The notes: generated by a model not told the origin, from the sequence alone. A stretch of 6,314 bases of DNA from Deltaproteobacteria bacterium UBA2385 (GCA_002343455.1 DDSR01000003.1:1-6314), one strand, 5' to 3'. Shown: positions 1-5,854, numbered from the stretch's first letter. Program-made: numbers and translations.

Positions 1-739
1 CCGGGCGAGGCCCTTCCACGCCCTTGCGATCCTTGGCGCCGATGACGACCCCAGCATGCCAGCCGTAGCCATCGCAGTTCGCGCACGTTGGTGGCAGCCG
101 GCAGGGCCGGCCGCCGAGCGTCTGGACGCGCTGGGCCTGCCGGGCCCGCCGCACGGCGCTTCGTCCGGCGACCGCCGCTGCCTGGATCACCGCCAAGGCG
201 TCGTCGGGAGGGGTCAGGAAGATGTCGCGGACCAGGTCGCCGAAGTCGCCCTGGGCGGCGGGGAGCTGGGCCGGGGCCGGCTGCGCGGGGGCGGCGGCCT
301 GGCCGTTGGCGGGCTGCTCCTGGCCCTTCTTCTCGCGCTTCTCGGCGAGCGCCTTGCCGGCGTTGCGGCCGACGCGACCCAGCCCGATGGCGAGCAGGCC
401 GTTGCCGATGGCCAGCGAGTGGCTTCCGCCCTTGCCGGTCATGGACTGGTACAGTCCGTAGCCGCCGACCAGGAGCCCGCCTCCGACGCGCAGGTCCACG
501 GGGCCCACGTCCATCTTCTCCTCGCCGAAGTAGCCCTCGGCGAAGGAGGCCCCGAAGGCGGCGCCCTGCATCTCGGCCGTGGCGATGACCGCGTCGGCCA
601 CCGCCTCGGACTTCTCCTTGGCCTTGCTGATCCGGCCGCCCAGGTTCTTGAGCTTGCCCACGGCCTCCGCGAGCGCGCCGCGCTGCTGCTTGTCGGGCAC
701 CTTCTCGCCTTGCATCGCCTTGCTGAGTGCGGTCGTCAT
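1..739 (-). CDS. Hypothetical protein with two glycine-rich hydrophobic segments (3' end outside window)
   Basis: The frame reads from an ATG at 739 down to the window edge without a stop, giving at least 246 residues. The start is supported by GAGG five bases upstream on the minus strand. Residues 1-50 are polar, charged and probably helical. Residues 83-99 (LRVGGGLLVGGYGLYQS) and 108-124 (SLAIGNGLLAIGLGRVG) are Gly-rich hydrophobic stretches separated by a short polar turn, which could be a membrane hairpin or a packed glycine-zipper pair. A Lys/Glu segment (130-140) and a Pro/Ala/Gln linker (141-163) follow. The last visible part (213-235) has three cysteines (C213, C219, C222) in a CxxxxxCxxC arrangement followed by DGYGWH, possibly a small metal site. 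Third codon positions are almost all G/C, which supports coding. It is transcribed away from the gene at 1116. I do not recognise the family. The hydrophobic pair would suit a membrane-associated or particle-associated protein, but that is inference. Confidence 0.8.
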   Translation of the reverse strand, partial: MTTALSKAMQGEKVPDKQQRGALAEAVGKLKNLGGRISKAKEKSEAVADAVIATAEMQGAAFGASFAEGYFGEEKMDVGPVDLRVGGGLLVGGYGLYQSMTGKGGSHSLAIGNGLLAIGLGRVGRNAGKALAEKREKKGQEQPANGQAAAPAQPAPAQLPAAQGDFGDLVRDIFLTPPDDALAVIQAAAVAGRSAVRRARQAQRVQTLGGRPCRLPPTCANCDGYGWHAGVVIGAKDRKGVEGPRP

Positions 740-862
740 CCGTTCCTCGCGGGTGGGTTCCGTTGCTTGCCAGCGGTCGCCGGCTCGGGGACATCTCTAC
801 GCCAGAAACGCAGTCATAGAAGTCACTTACGCCATCCGCCGCCTACCGCCGGAAGCCTGGCC

Positions 863-890
863 GGGGCGGCTGGGCGGCGGTGGGCGCGGG
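863..890 (+). other. G-quadruplex motif
   Basis: Four G runs (863-866, 872-874, 882-884, 888-890) are separated by loops of 5, 7 and 3 bases, meeting the usual G3+N1-7 definition. A further run of five G lies at 904-908. The motif is in the divergent intergenic region. Such motifs arise often by chance at this GC content, so function is uncertain. Confidence 0.4.
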
Positions 891-929
891 TGGTGCGGCT
901 GGCGGGGGCGGTTGGCGCCCGACCCGGCG

Positions 930-956
930 GCGGTCAGCGCGGTGAGCGCGGTTGGA
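930..956 (+). repeat. Three imperfect 9-base direct repeats
   Basis: The units GCGGTCAGC, GCGGTGAGC and GCGGTTGGA lie head to tail. The first two differ at one position and the third shares the GCGGT core. They sit between the G-rich tract and the hairpin, upstream of the gene at 1116. They could be binding sites for a regulator or simple GC-rich drift. Confidence 0.4.
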
Positions 957-971
957 GGGCGCGGATGGACG

Positions 972-991
972 GCGGCTGGTTCACCAGCCGC
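972..991. promoter_or_regulatory. Perfect 8-bp hairpin in divergent intergenic region
   Basis: GCGGCTGG (972-979) and CCAGCCGC (984-991) form a perfect inverted repeat around the four-base loop TTCA. No T-run follows on either strand, so it is not a standard intrinsic terminator. It lies 124 bases before the start at 1116 and could be an operator or a structured leader element. Confidence 0.5.
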
Positions 992-1115
992 GCCACCACC
1001 CCCGCGGATGCTGCGGCGGTAAGCGGTTTCCCGTGGAATCCCGGGGGGCTGCGGATAGAAATCGTGCGTCGGATGAAGCCGACTCCGTCACACGTCAACC
1101 GCCGCCGGGTGCTCG

Positions 1116-2123
1116 ATGCAGGACATCACCTTCGAAGGACTGGAGACCACCGACCGTCGCCTGCGCGAGCTGGCTGACGACCTGGGGTACGTCTCCCTGG
1201 CCGAGGTCACCGGCCGCCACTCCTGCGAGGCCCTGGGTCGCGCCGACTTCAGCGCGACGGACCTCGCGCCCTACCTGGTCGAGGTCGAGCCCTCCGAGCT
1301 GGGGGAGCTGGCCGAGATCGGGGACCTGGACGACCCGAGCAACGAGGAGCTGGCCCGCGCCGCCTCGCGATGGGTGCGCCAGGCCGCCGCCGCGAACATG
1401 GCCGGTCGCGCCACGGCGAAGTTCAAGGTCTGCCTGTGGCGGCCCAAGGGGGACGCGCTGCTGCACTCGGCGCGCTTCGTCGCCCGCAACCCCATGCACC
1501 TCGAAGCGGACGAGGCCGACGACTACCCCCTGGTCGCCGCCCCGCAGCCGACCGTGGCTGCCCCCATGCCGCAGCCAGCGATGATCGTCGGGCCCGAGGA
1601 GCGGGTGTGGGGCGCGCTTGGCGACGGCTACACCCGGCTCATCGCGCTGGCCCAGGGCACCTACTCCCACATCGCCGGCCTCCAGAACACGGCCATCGTC
1701 GTGCTGAACGGACAGAACCAGCGCCTCCAGAGGCTCGTCGAGGAGCTGTCCGGCGACCTCATCCAGCTCAAGATCGGCGCCTACGAGGTCGAGAGCGGCC
1801 GACGCACCGACGATGGCGAAGCCAAGGTCCGCGAGGAGCTGGGCCGCCAGTTCATCAGCGAGCTGGGCACGCTCGGCCGCGTGGTCGCCTCGGCGAAACT
1901 CGGCCTCTCCCCCGAGCTGGTCGAGCTGTTCGAGACCGTCAACGCCTCGCCCGAGCTGCTCGACGCCCTGCGCAGCCCCGACGTTCGCCGGCTGCTCAAG
2001 GACGAGAAGACCCGCAAGGAGCTGGCCGAGCTGCTGAAGATGGCCGCCGCTGCGCCCACCGACGCGCCGCCGGCCAAGGACCCCGCCCCGCCGGTCGAAG
2101 AGGAGCTTCGCAAGGCGGCCTGA
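1116..2123 (+). CDS. Hypothetical helical/coiled-coil protein, first gene of a three-gene cluster
   Basis: The product is 335 residues with no recognised family. Residues 1-95 are mostly helical and acidic. Residues 98-126 look like a beta hairpin (AKFKVCLWRPKGDALLHSAR). Residues 139-158 form a Pro/Ala-rich linker that divides the protein in two. Residues 160-225 are a long amphipathic helical stretch, probably coiled coil, and 235-310 are further helices rich in Leu, Glu and Lys. The tail (311-335) is Ala/Pro-rich and charged. There is no signal peptide or membrane segment. No strong Shine-Dalgarno site precedes the ATG at 1116, so the exact start is less certain than those of the next two genes. 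The stop is 38 bases before the next start and all three genes run the same way, so an operon is likely. The two-domain build with linker suggests a structural, scaffold or adaptor role, but that is inference. A long minus-strand frame covers the same bases and is judged a shadow. Confidence 0.8.
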   Translation: MQDITFEGLETTDRRLRELADDLGYVSLAEVTGRHSCEALGRADFSATDLAPYLVEVEPSELGELAEIGDLDDPSNEELARAASRWVRQAAAANMAGRATAKFKVCLWRPKGDALLHSARFVARNPMHLEADEADDYPLVAAPQPTVAAPMPQPAMIVGPEERVWGALGDGYTRLIALAQGTYSHIAGLQNTAIVVLNGQNQRLQRLVEELSGDLIQLKIGAYEVESGRRTDDGEAKVREELGRQFISELGTLGRVVASAKLGLSPELVELFETVNASPELLDALRSPDVRRLLKDEKTRKELAELLKMAAAAPTDAPPAKDPAPPVEEELRKAA

Positions 2124-2150
2124 CCCGACAACCCACCGTTCCACCCCGAG

Positions 2151-2157
2151 AGGAGGT
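2151..2157 (+). promoter_or_regulatory. Strong ribosome binding site (AGGAGGT)
   Basis: A full AGGAGGT match to the anti-Shine-Dalgarno sequence lies four bases before the ATG at 2162. It fixes that start and rules out the much longer upstream extension of the same frame through the preceding gene. Confidence 0.9.
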
Positions 2158-2161
2158 CTCG

Positions 2162-2770
2162 ATGCCCGAGAACCGCCGCGCTACCCGTCTGCCTTCTTCC
2201 AGCGAAGCTCGCCCCGTGTGGGCCCGCGCCCTGGACACCTTCTACGGCCCGAGCTTCGACGTGCGCTCCCGCAAGGAGCTGGCCGAGTCCATGGCCGACT
2301 TCCTGGAGCTGCCGCCCGGCGAGCAGGCGTTCCACCAGGCCCACCTTGTCTTCAGGCAGACCCAGGGCCTCGCCGACGTTCATGCCAGCCTGCGCCGGAT
2401 CGAGGCGCTGCTCGGCGGGCTAGACTTCTCGGCGCTGGCGGCGCTCAAGCACCTGGCGCCCATGCGCCGCGTGCTCGACGACATCGCCGACGCGCAGTCC
2501 GAGGTGCTGGAGGCGCTGGAGGATCAGGGCGGCGGCGACGACGAGGACGTGCTCGATGACGACGTGCCGCCCGACGCCGACGAGGTAATCGAGGACGACG
2601 TGCCCGACGACGACGTGCCCGACGACGACGAGCCCGGGGAGGACACCCCGGCCGCCGTGGCGCCGCCCGAGGTCGTCGAGGTCCTGGAGCCGCCGCCCGC
2701 CGAGGCCCCTGCGCCCCGGAAGCCCCGCCGGCCGCGCGTCATCGACGTGCCCTCCGCGGAGGCGGCGTGA
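2162..2770 (+). CDS. Hypothetical protein with helical head, acidic repeat linker and basic tail
   Basis: The product is 202 residues and the start is fixed by the AGGAGGT site. Residues 18-118 form a predicted helical domain, including FYGPSFDVRSRKELAESMAD (27-46) and a Leu/Arg-rich helix pair around 73-118. Residues 121-162 are extremely acidic, with a repeating DDDVP-type motif (132-136, 145-148, 150-153, 155-158) encoded by a short tandem DNA repeat. Residues 163-184 are Pro/Ala/Val-rich, and a basic patch (PRKPRRPRV, 185-193) lies just before the end. There is no signal peptide or membrane segment. The stop overlaps the next start by four bases (GTGA), so the two genes are probably translationally coupled. 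The acidic region could mimic nucleic acid or keep a partner soluble, while the basic tail could bind nucleic acid. Neither is shown by the sequence. Confidence 0.85.
   Translation: MPENRRATRLPSSSEARPVWARALDTFYGPSFDVRSRKELAESMADFLELPPGEQAFHQAHLVFRQTQGLADVHASLRRIEALLGGLDFSALAALKHLAPMRRVLDDIADAQSEVLEALEDQGGGDDEDVLDDDVPPDADEVIEDDVPDDDVPDDDEPGEDTPAAVAPPEVVEVLEPPPAEAPAPRKPRRPRVIDVPSAEAA
2594..2635 (+). repeat. In-gene 15-base tandem repeat encoding DDVPD units
   Basis: The 15-base unit GACGACGTGCCCGAC occurs at 2594-2608 and 2609-2623, then a partial third copy (2624-2635) with GTG changed to GAG. A diverged relative lies upstream near 2558-2575. The unit is a multiple of three, so copy-number changes would keep the frame and alter only the length of the acidic linker. 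Confidence 0.75.
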
Positions 2771-3270
2771 ACCCCGCCCTGGCCCAGGCCCCCGACGCGC
2801 TCCGGGTCAACCTGACCGTGCCCACCACCCAGGTCCGCCTGGGGCCCCTGTCCTTCGACGGGCTCCAGGCGTTCCTGGGCGTGCCCCTGGCCGACCTGCT
2901 CTCGCCGCTCATGCGCGCCCCGCGCCACCAACGGACGGGCGATGCCGGCGCCGTGCTCGACGTGTACCCGCTGGCGATCCCCGACGGCGAGGGCCTGAGC
3001 ATCCCGGTGAAGCTCGTCGGGGACCTGGGGTTCAGGAACTACCGTGGGCTGCTGGTCCTCATCGTGCCGGCGGCGGTGGCCGAGGTCGTGCGGCAGGAGC
3101 TGGCCGGGGAGATCGCTGTGAAGGAGGCAGTCGGGCCGAGGTTCGTCGAGGCGCTGGGCGGGGGCGGCTACGTCGCGGAGTTCGCGGTGCGGCTGCGCCC
3201 GGGGATGCGGAAGGCGGTGCCGCTGGGCAAGTGGGGGGAGATTGGGGTGGAGGCGGCACAAGTCAGCTAA
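2767..3270 (+). CDS. Hypothetical protein, GTG start, coupled to upstream gene
   Basis: The product is 167 residues. The GTG at 2767 overlaps the previous TGA in the arrangement GTGA, and GGAGG lies just upstream, so translational coupling is likely. The protein appears mixed alpha/beta. Residues 12-29 alternate polar and hydrophobic like a beta strand pair, and 32-50 are a hydrophobic helix. Residues 62-104 hold several predicted strands (AVLDVYPLAIPDG, IPVKLVGDLGF, GLLVLIVP). A helix covers 103-118, and C-terminal strands (136-144, 158-165) end in a compact fold. There is no signal peptide, clear membrane segment or catalytic motif. I do not recognise it. Its place at the end of a three-gene cluster suggests it works with the two proteins before it. 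The next gene begins 129 bases later behind its own promoter and in a lower-GC region, so this is probably the cluster's last gene. Confidence 0.8.
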   Translation: MNPALAQAPDALRVNLTVPTTQVRLGPLSFDGLQAFLGVPLADLLSPLMRAPRHQRTGDAGAVLDVYPLAIPDGEGLSIPVKLVGDLGFRNYRGLLVLIVPAAVAEVVRQELAGEIAVKEAVGPRFVEALGGGGYVAEFAVRLRPGMRKAVPLGKWGEIGVEAAQVS

Positions 3271-3312
3271 CTTCCCACCGAATCAACGCCCCGGGTCTCG
3301 TGGCGCCGGAAG

Positions 3313-3350
3313 CAGGGGGACATCGCCATCGACCTTGACAGGCCCCCCTG
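3313..3350. repeat. 7-base inverted repeat overlapping the promoter
   Basis: CAGGGGG (3313-3319) and CCCCCTG (3344-3350) form a perfect inverted repeat with a 24-base gap. It flanks and partly overlaps the -35 element at 3335. It may be a regulator site or part of a weak terminator for the upstream cluster. The long loop makes a simple intrinsic terminator unlikely. Confidence 0.45.
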
Positions 3351-3364
3351 ATTCCGCTTATGGT
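3335..3364 (+). promoter_or_regulatory. Sigma70-like promoter
   Basis: A perfect TTGACA -35 element (3335-3340) is followed after 18 bases by TATGGT (3359-3364), which matches four of six -10 positions including the key TA at the start and T at the end. The predicted start of transcription is near 3371, giving a leader of about 30 bases before the ATG at 3400. Such a consensus -35 is unusual in this GC-rich sequence and marks the start of the lower-GC cassette. Confidence 0.55.
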
Positions 3365-3399
3365 GCCGCTCATCCCTTCCTCGACCACCTGGAGAATCC

Positions 3400-3765
3400 A
3401 TGGCCGACGAGTTCATCCTCACGCAGCGTCCAGTTCGCGTCACAAACAACTCATCGCAGCCCCTTGATCAAGCACTCAACATTGCAGACTATGACGCCAT
3501 CGACGCGGTAGTCAACATCGCAGGCGTGGAGGGCACGACGACGGGTGTTTCAATCCGCCTCCTCACGGGAATGCAGAAGGACACGCCGGACACTTGGTCA
3601 GTCGTAGCCACGTTCCTTGCATCAGCTCTGACTGGACCCAATACTTTCAACGTACAGCACGCGGACCAGAAGTTGTTGAAGTATCTCCGCTGGGAGGTGT
3701 TCGGTTTGGGTGGCGCCACTGCTGTAACCTTCGACATCAGCGGCATGCTTCGCAGACACAACTGA
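3400..3765 (+). CDS. Small predicted beta-sandwich protein
   Basis: The product is 121 residues, with GGAGA at 3391-3395 before the ATG. Nearly the whole chain looks like alternating beta strands: 4-15, 34-41, 48-58 (TGVSIRLLTGM), 66-73 (WSVVATFL), 91-102 (LLKYLRWEVFGL) and 106-114 (TAVTFDIS). It ends in a basic MLRRHN tail. There is no signal peptide, membrane helix or catalytic motif. The layout fits a single beta sandwich that binds a partner or sugar, or a small virion- or particle-type structural protein, but I cannot assign a family. It lies behind its own promoter and is followed after 78 bases by the zinc-protease-like gene in the same direction. No terminator lies between them, so they are probably co-transcribed. 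GC content is well below that of the upstream genes. Confidence 0.8.
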   Translation: MADEFILTQRPVRVTNNSSQPLDQALNIADYDAIDAVVNIAGVEGTTTGVSIRLLTGMQKDTPDTWSVVATFLASALTGPNTFNVQHADQKLLKYLRWEVFGLGGATAVTFDISGMLRRHN

Positions 3766-3843
3766 CCCAGCGAAGACATCGAGGACTCTGTAGGAATCCA
3801 TCCCACCGGACTGAAAGAACTCTCGAATCCAACTGGAGAGGAG

Positions 3844-5355
3844 ATGGCCTGTTCCTGCAAGCCCAGAAATCAGTACGCGGACCGTTCCCATCGTACGGGC
3901 ATCTCACGGCGGCCACACCAGCGCCAGGTTCTGTATCCGGGGCGGGCTGTCTTTGTTCCCACTGACTTCGTTCCCCGCGAAGCGGCAGGCAGGTCAGGAC
4001 CGGAAAGACTGGAGCAGTTGCTTCGAGTGGCTTCCACACAGGATCTGGTCGGGAAGATTGCCGAGCGATACAAAAAGCAGTGCCCTTGCAATCGAAGCAC
4101 GAACCGTCTGCCCACACTTAGGGAGATTGAAGAAGTGGTTCGCTTGTCAACCGCTGTGGGCCGAATGGACAAGCGTATTCACGTTGAGAATTGCGGTCGC
4201 GAGTTTTCAAGGGCGGCGCAGATCTCCCCAATCTCCGATTTCGTCAACGGCGCATCTACCCGGTCGAGGATCGCTGTGGAGGACCCGCGAGGCGCAGGGC
4301 CTCGACTTTTGGACCCGCGTATCCGCGAAGCCGCAAACGCAAATGTGGCACATTCCGACCATGGGTCCGTAAGTCGTTCAATTCTTTCGGTGAACTCGGG
4401 GGCATTCGATCTCGAATTCGAGCCATACTGGTACGAGTCGACATCCCCCGAAGATCAATACGACACGCTTGAGTACGTTTGGAGCCCGTACTACAGCCGA
4501 TCCGCATTGAAGACTTACTCCGAGATCAACGACATGATCAAGAAATGGACGCCGAGCACCTCTACAGCGGAATACAAGTTTTGGGACTCAGGTTGGGGTG
4601 GAGCACACCGCACGTTCTTGCATGCGGTAAGGCTTCTCAATGTCTACCGAGGTTACATCATCAATGGTGGAACAAATTGCCCCAACGCGGGAATCGCGTT
4701 TCAGAATAGGTACACCGATTCCGGGTACAAGCTGAAAGTTGACAACTGGAATGGCTGTGATGCCACCCCGGACGAAATCACCTATGATTCCACCACCAAC
4801 AACATTCCGACAGACATCGCGCACGTGGGTTCCCGAGGAGCACACAACAGGACAACCCACTCTATTCACGCCTGCGCAAACTTGGTCGAGGGCCAAGGCC
4901 ACGTCACTGACTATCTCCTCTACTGGGCCCATAGGGCGAGGATGTATTCTTTTGAACTCTTGCCCGATATTGTCAGCGCAATCTACTACCTCTGGCAGAG
5001 TCAGCGACTAGGAAGACTGGCGCTTGGGTCAGTGTCGATGATCTCAAGGACGCTTCTCCACGAGATGATGCATCGGGAGTTCGGAAGACATTGCGAGAAT
5101 GGTTGCTGTATGCAGCGAATCGCGCTCCGATGGCAGTATCGCGTATTTTCTGTCATGGGGTTGTATGTCGCTGACTCAGACAATGGAATCGATCTCGGCC
5201 TTGATGGTACCGAGATTGACTATGTCTCGGAGTGCAGTGGTTCTGGCGACAACTTCAGGGGGTCGTGTCAGATGAACAACCCGGGAACACAAAGCTCGTA
5301 CGAGGATTGGACCGGAAGAGACGACTGGACCAACCCCGATGGTTGCCCATCATGA
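3844..5355 (+). CDS. Putative zinc metalloprotease, divergent metzincin-like
   Basis: The product is 503 residues, with GGAGAGG just before the ATG. Residues 1-85 are basic with N-terminal cysteines (MACSC) and a CPC at 80-82. There is no signal peptide or membrane segment. Residues 190-330 are rich in aromatic residues and probably form a substrate-binding or accessory domain. Residues 350-400 form long hydrophobic helices leading into the active-site helix. The motif LLHEMMHREFGRH (404-416) gives HExxH (H406, E407, H410) and a third His (H416) at exactly the metzincin spacing. The usual Gly at position 8 of that motif is Phe, with Gly one residue later. Met438 in FSVMGLY, 22 residues after H416, resembles the metzincin Met-turn, with a Tyr three residues on. 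Cysteines follow (417, 421, 422, 464, 475, 501) and suggest disulfides or metal binding. A gluzincin-type Glu ligand (for example E457) is an alternative. The stop overlaps the next gene's start by four bases. GC content is lower than in flanking genes. The protease call is inferred from the motif; substrate and location are unknown. Confidence 0.8.
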   Translation: MACSCKPRNQYADRSHRTGISRRPHQRQVLYPGRAVFVPTDFVPREAAGRSGPERLEQLLRVASTQDLVGKIAERYKKQCPCNRSTNRLPTLREIEEVVRLSTAVGRMDKRIHVENCGREFSRAAQISPISDFVNGASTRSRIAVEDPRGAGPRLLDPRIREAANANVAHSDHGSVSRSILSVNSGAFDLEFEPYWYESTSPEDQYDTLEYVWSPYYSRSALKTYSEINDMIKKWTPSTSTAEYKFWDSGWGGAHRTFLHAVRLLNVYRGYIINGGTNCPNAGIAFQNRYTDSGYKLKVDNWNGCDATPDEITYDSTTNNIPTDIAHVGSRGAHNRTTHSIHACANLVEGQGHVTDYLLYWAHRARMYSFELLPDIVSAIYYLWQSQRLGRLALGSVSMISRTLLHEMMHREFGRHCENGCCMQRIALRWQYRVFSVMGLYVADSDNGIDLGLDGTEIDYVSECSGSGDNFRGSCQMNNPGTQSSYEDWTGRDDWTNPDGCPS

Positions 5356-5711
5356 TTGCTGCCAGCCTGCTACCGCGAGCCGGCTTGTTAGCGACTATAG
5401 CGCCCCTATGGGTTAGTTGCGGACCGCCCGAGAGGAAACTGGCTGACGCAGAGGAAGCCGGCTGCGCAATTGGCGCAGAGGCCGGAGAAGCGGCTGGCAC
5501 CATTGACGGCTCGTCCTGTGCTGACGCTGTGACCGAACCCCCTGGTCTTGACTACATAGTCGACGCGCAGACCTGCTCGGACATTTCAGTCAACTCTGAC
5601 GAAGTCGATCCGTGCATCAAGGCTTGGCTGGACGCCTATGAAGCATGCTATGCCGAGACTTACCTCTCGGCCTACGAGCTGGCCTCGAAGGACGCGAACT
5701 GCTGGCAATGA
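5352..5711 (+). CDS. Probable Cys-rich lipoprotein coupled to the protease gene
   Basis: The ATG at 5352 overlaps the preceding TGA (ATGA), giving 119 residues. Residues 1-22 are hydrophobic (MIAASLLPRAGLLATIAPLW) and end in WVSC, a weak lipobox with Cys23 as the likely lipidated residue. The -3 position is Trp instead of Leu, and the only positive charge is R9, so type I secretion-signal cleavage or a non-lipidated form remains possible. The mature part has six further cysteines (38, 56, 75, 88, 99, 117), an even number that suits three disulfides in an oxidising compartment. It also has an Ala/Gly/Glu-rich helix (33-50) and a Tyr/Ala-rich helix (90-112). It is acidic. A start farther upstream at 5232 is possible but would bury the signal-like segment and overlap the protease gene extensively. 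Tight coupling to the protease suggests the two proteins act together, for example as inhibitor, anchor or target; this is inference. I do not recognise the family. Confidence 0.75.
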   Translation: MIAASLLPRAGLLATIAPLWVSCGPPERKLADAEEAGCAIGAEAGEAAGTIDGSSCADAVTEPPGLDYIVDAQTCSDISVNSDEVDPCIKAWLDAYEACYAETYLSAYELASKDANCWQ

Positions 5712-5848
5712 CGGGCGAAGGATCGAAGGAGGGGAGGGGGCGAACGAACACCTCGCTACGGTCGATCCGCGATGCCACCAACCAGTGGGTCTGGCTGGAT
5801 TGCAGAACCCGCAGCATCCATCCCTTCACTACGAAGCTACGTGACTGA
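5708..5848 (+). CDS. Possible small protein in the same ATGA-linked chain
   Basis: An ATG at 5708 overlaps the stop of the lipoprotein gene (ATGA), the same junction seen one gene earlier, and opens a 46-codon frame. About three quarters of third codon positions are G/C. The first 20 residues are polar and basic; the rest includes ATNQWVWLDCRTRSIHPF, with two Trp and one Cys. No good Shine-Dalgarno site stands at normal distance (AAGGA is about 15 bases upstream), so expression would depend on coupling. It has no signal peptide or recognised domain. It may equally be chance or the remains of a larger gene. Confidence 0.3.
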   Translation: MTGEGSKEGRGRTNTSLRSIRDATNQWVWLDCRTRSIHPFTTKLRD

Positions 5849-5854
5849 TCAGTC
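5843..5854. repeat. 12-base perfect palindrome
   Basis: GACTGATCAGTC reads the same on both strands. It covers the end of the small candidate ORF at 5708 and the stop of the minus-strand remnant. It may be a binding site for a dimeric protein or a cassette-edge site, or chance. Confidence 0.4.

Larger units (their letters stand above)
740..1115. other. Divergent intergenic region, no gene seen
   Basis: These 376 bases separate the minus-strand gene starting at 739 from the plus-strand gene starting at 1116, so the region should carry both promoters. I see no convincing -35/-10 pair. The most AT-rich part is about 792-832, and a smaller one lies around 1053-1063. The region contains a G-quadruplex motif, a three-copy 9-base repeat and a perfect hairpin, each listed separately. 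Open frames crossing it lack ribosome binding sites and have low-complexity Arg/Pro/Gly translations. Confidence 0.6.

Noticed and set aside
1068..1083. Short inverted repeat GTCGG/CCGAC before the gene at 1116
   Set aside because: Only five base pairs; expected often by chance in GC-rich DNA.
56..1177. Plus-strand frame of 373 codons over the left edge
   Set aside because: It runs antisense to the minus-strand gene at 1-739, crosses the intergenic region and has no ribosome binding site. Its translation is Gly/Ala/Arg-rich.
1095..2144. Long minus-strand frame of 349 codons opposite the gene at 1116
   Set aside because: It mirrors the plus-strand codon pattern. Its translation is Gly/Leu/Val/Gln-rich low complexity, and the plus-strand gene fits the operon order.
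1370..2161. Upstream extension of the gene at 2162
   Set aside because: It overlaps the gene at 1116 in another frame with an Arg/Pro/Gly-rich translation; the AGGAGGT site fixes the start at 2162.
2591..2640. Possible CRISPR-like repeat
   Set aside because: The units are contiguous with no spacers and in frame within a gene, so this is a coding tandem repeat.
2524..3261. Minus-strand frame of 245 codons
   Set aside because: Antisense shadow of two coupled plus-strand genes, with a Ser/Thr-rich tail that comes from the acidic repeat read backwards.
3953..4372. Plus-strand frame inside the protease gene
   Set aside because: No ribosome binding site, entirely inside the larger gene, and its composition is not protein-like.
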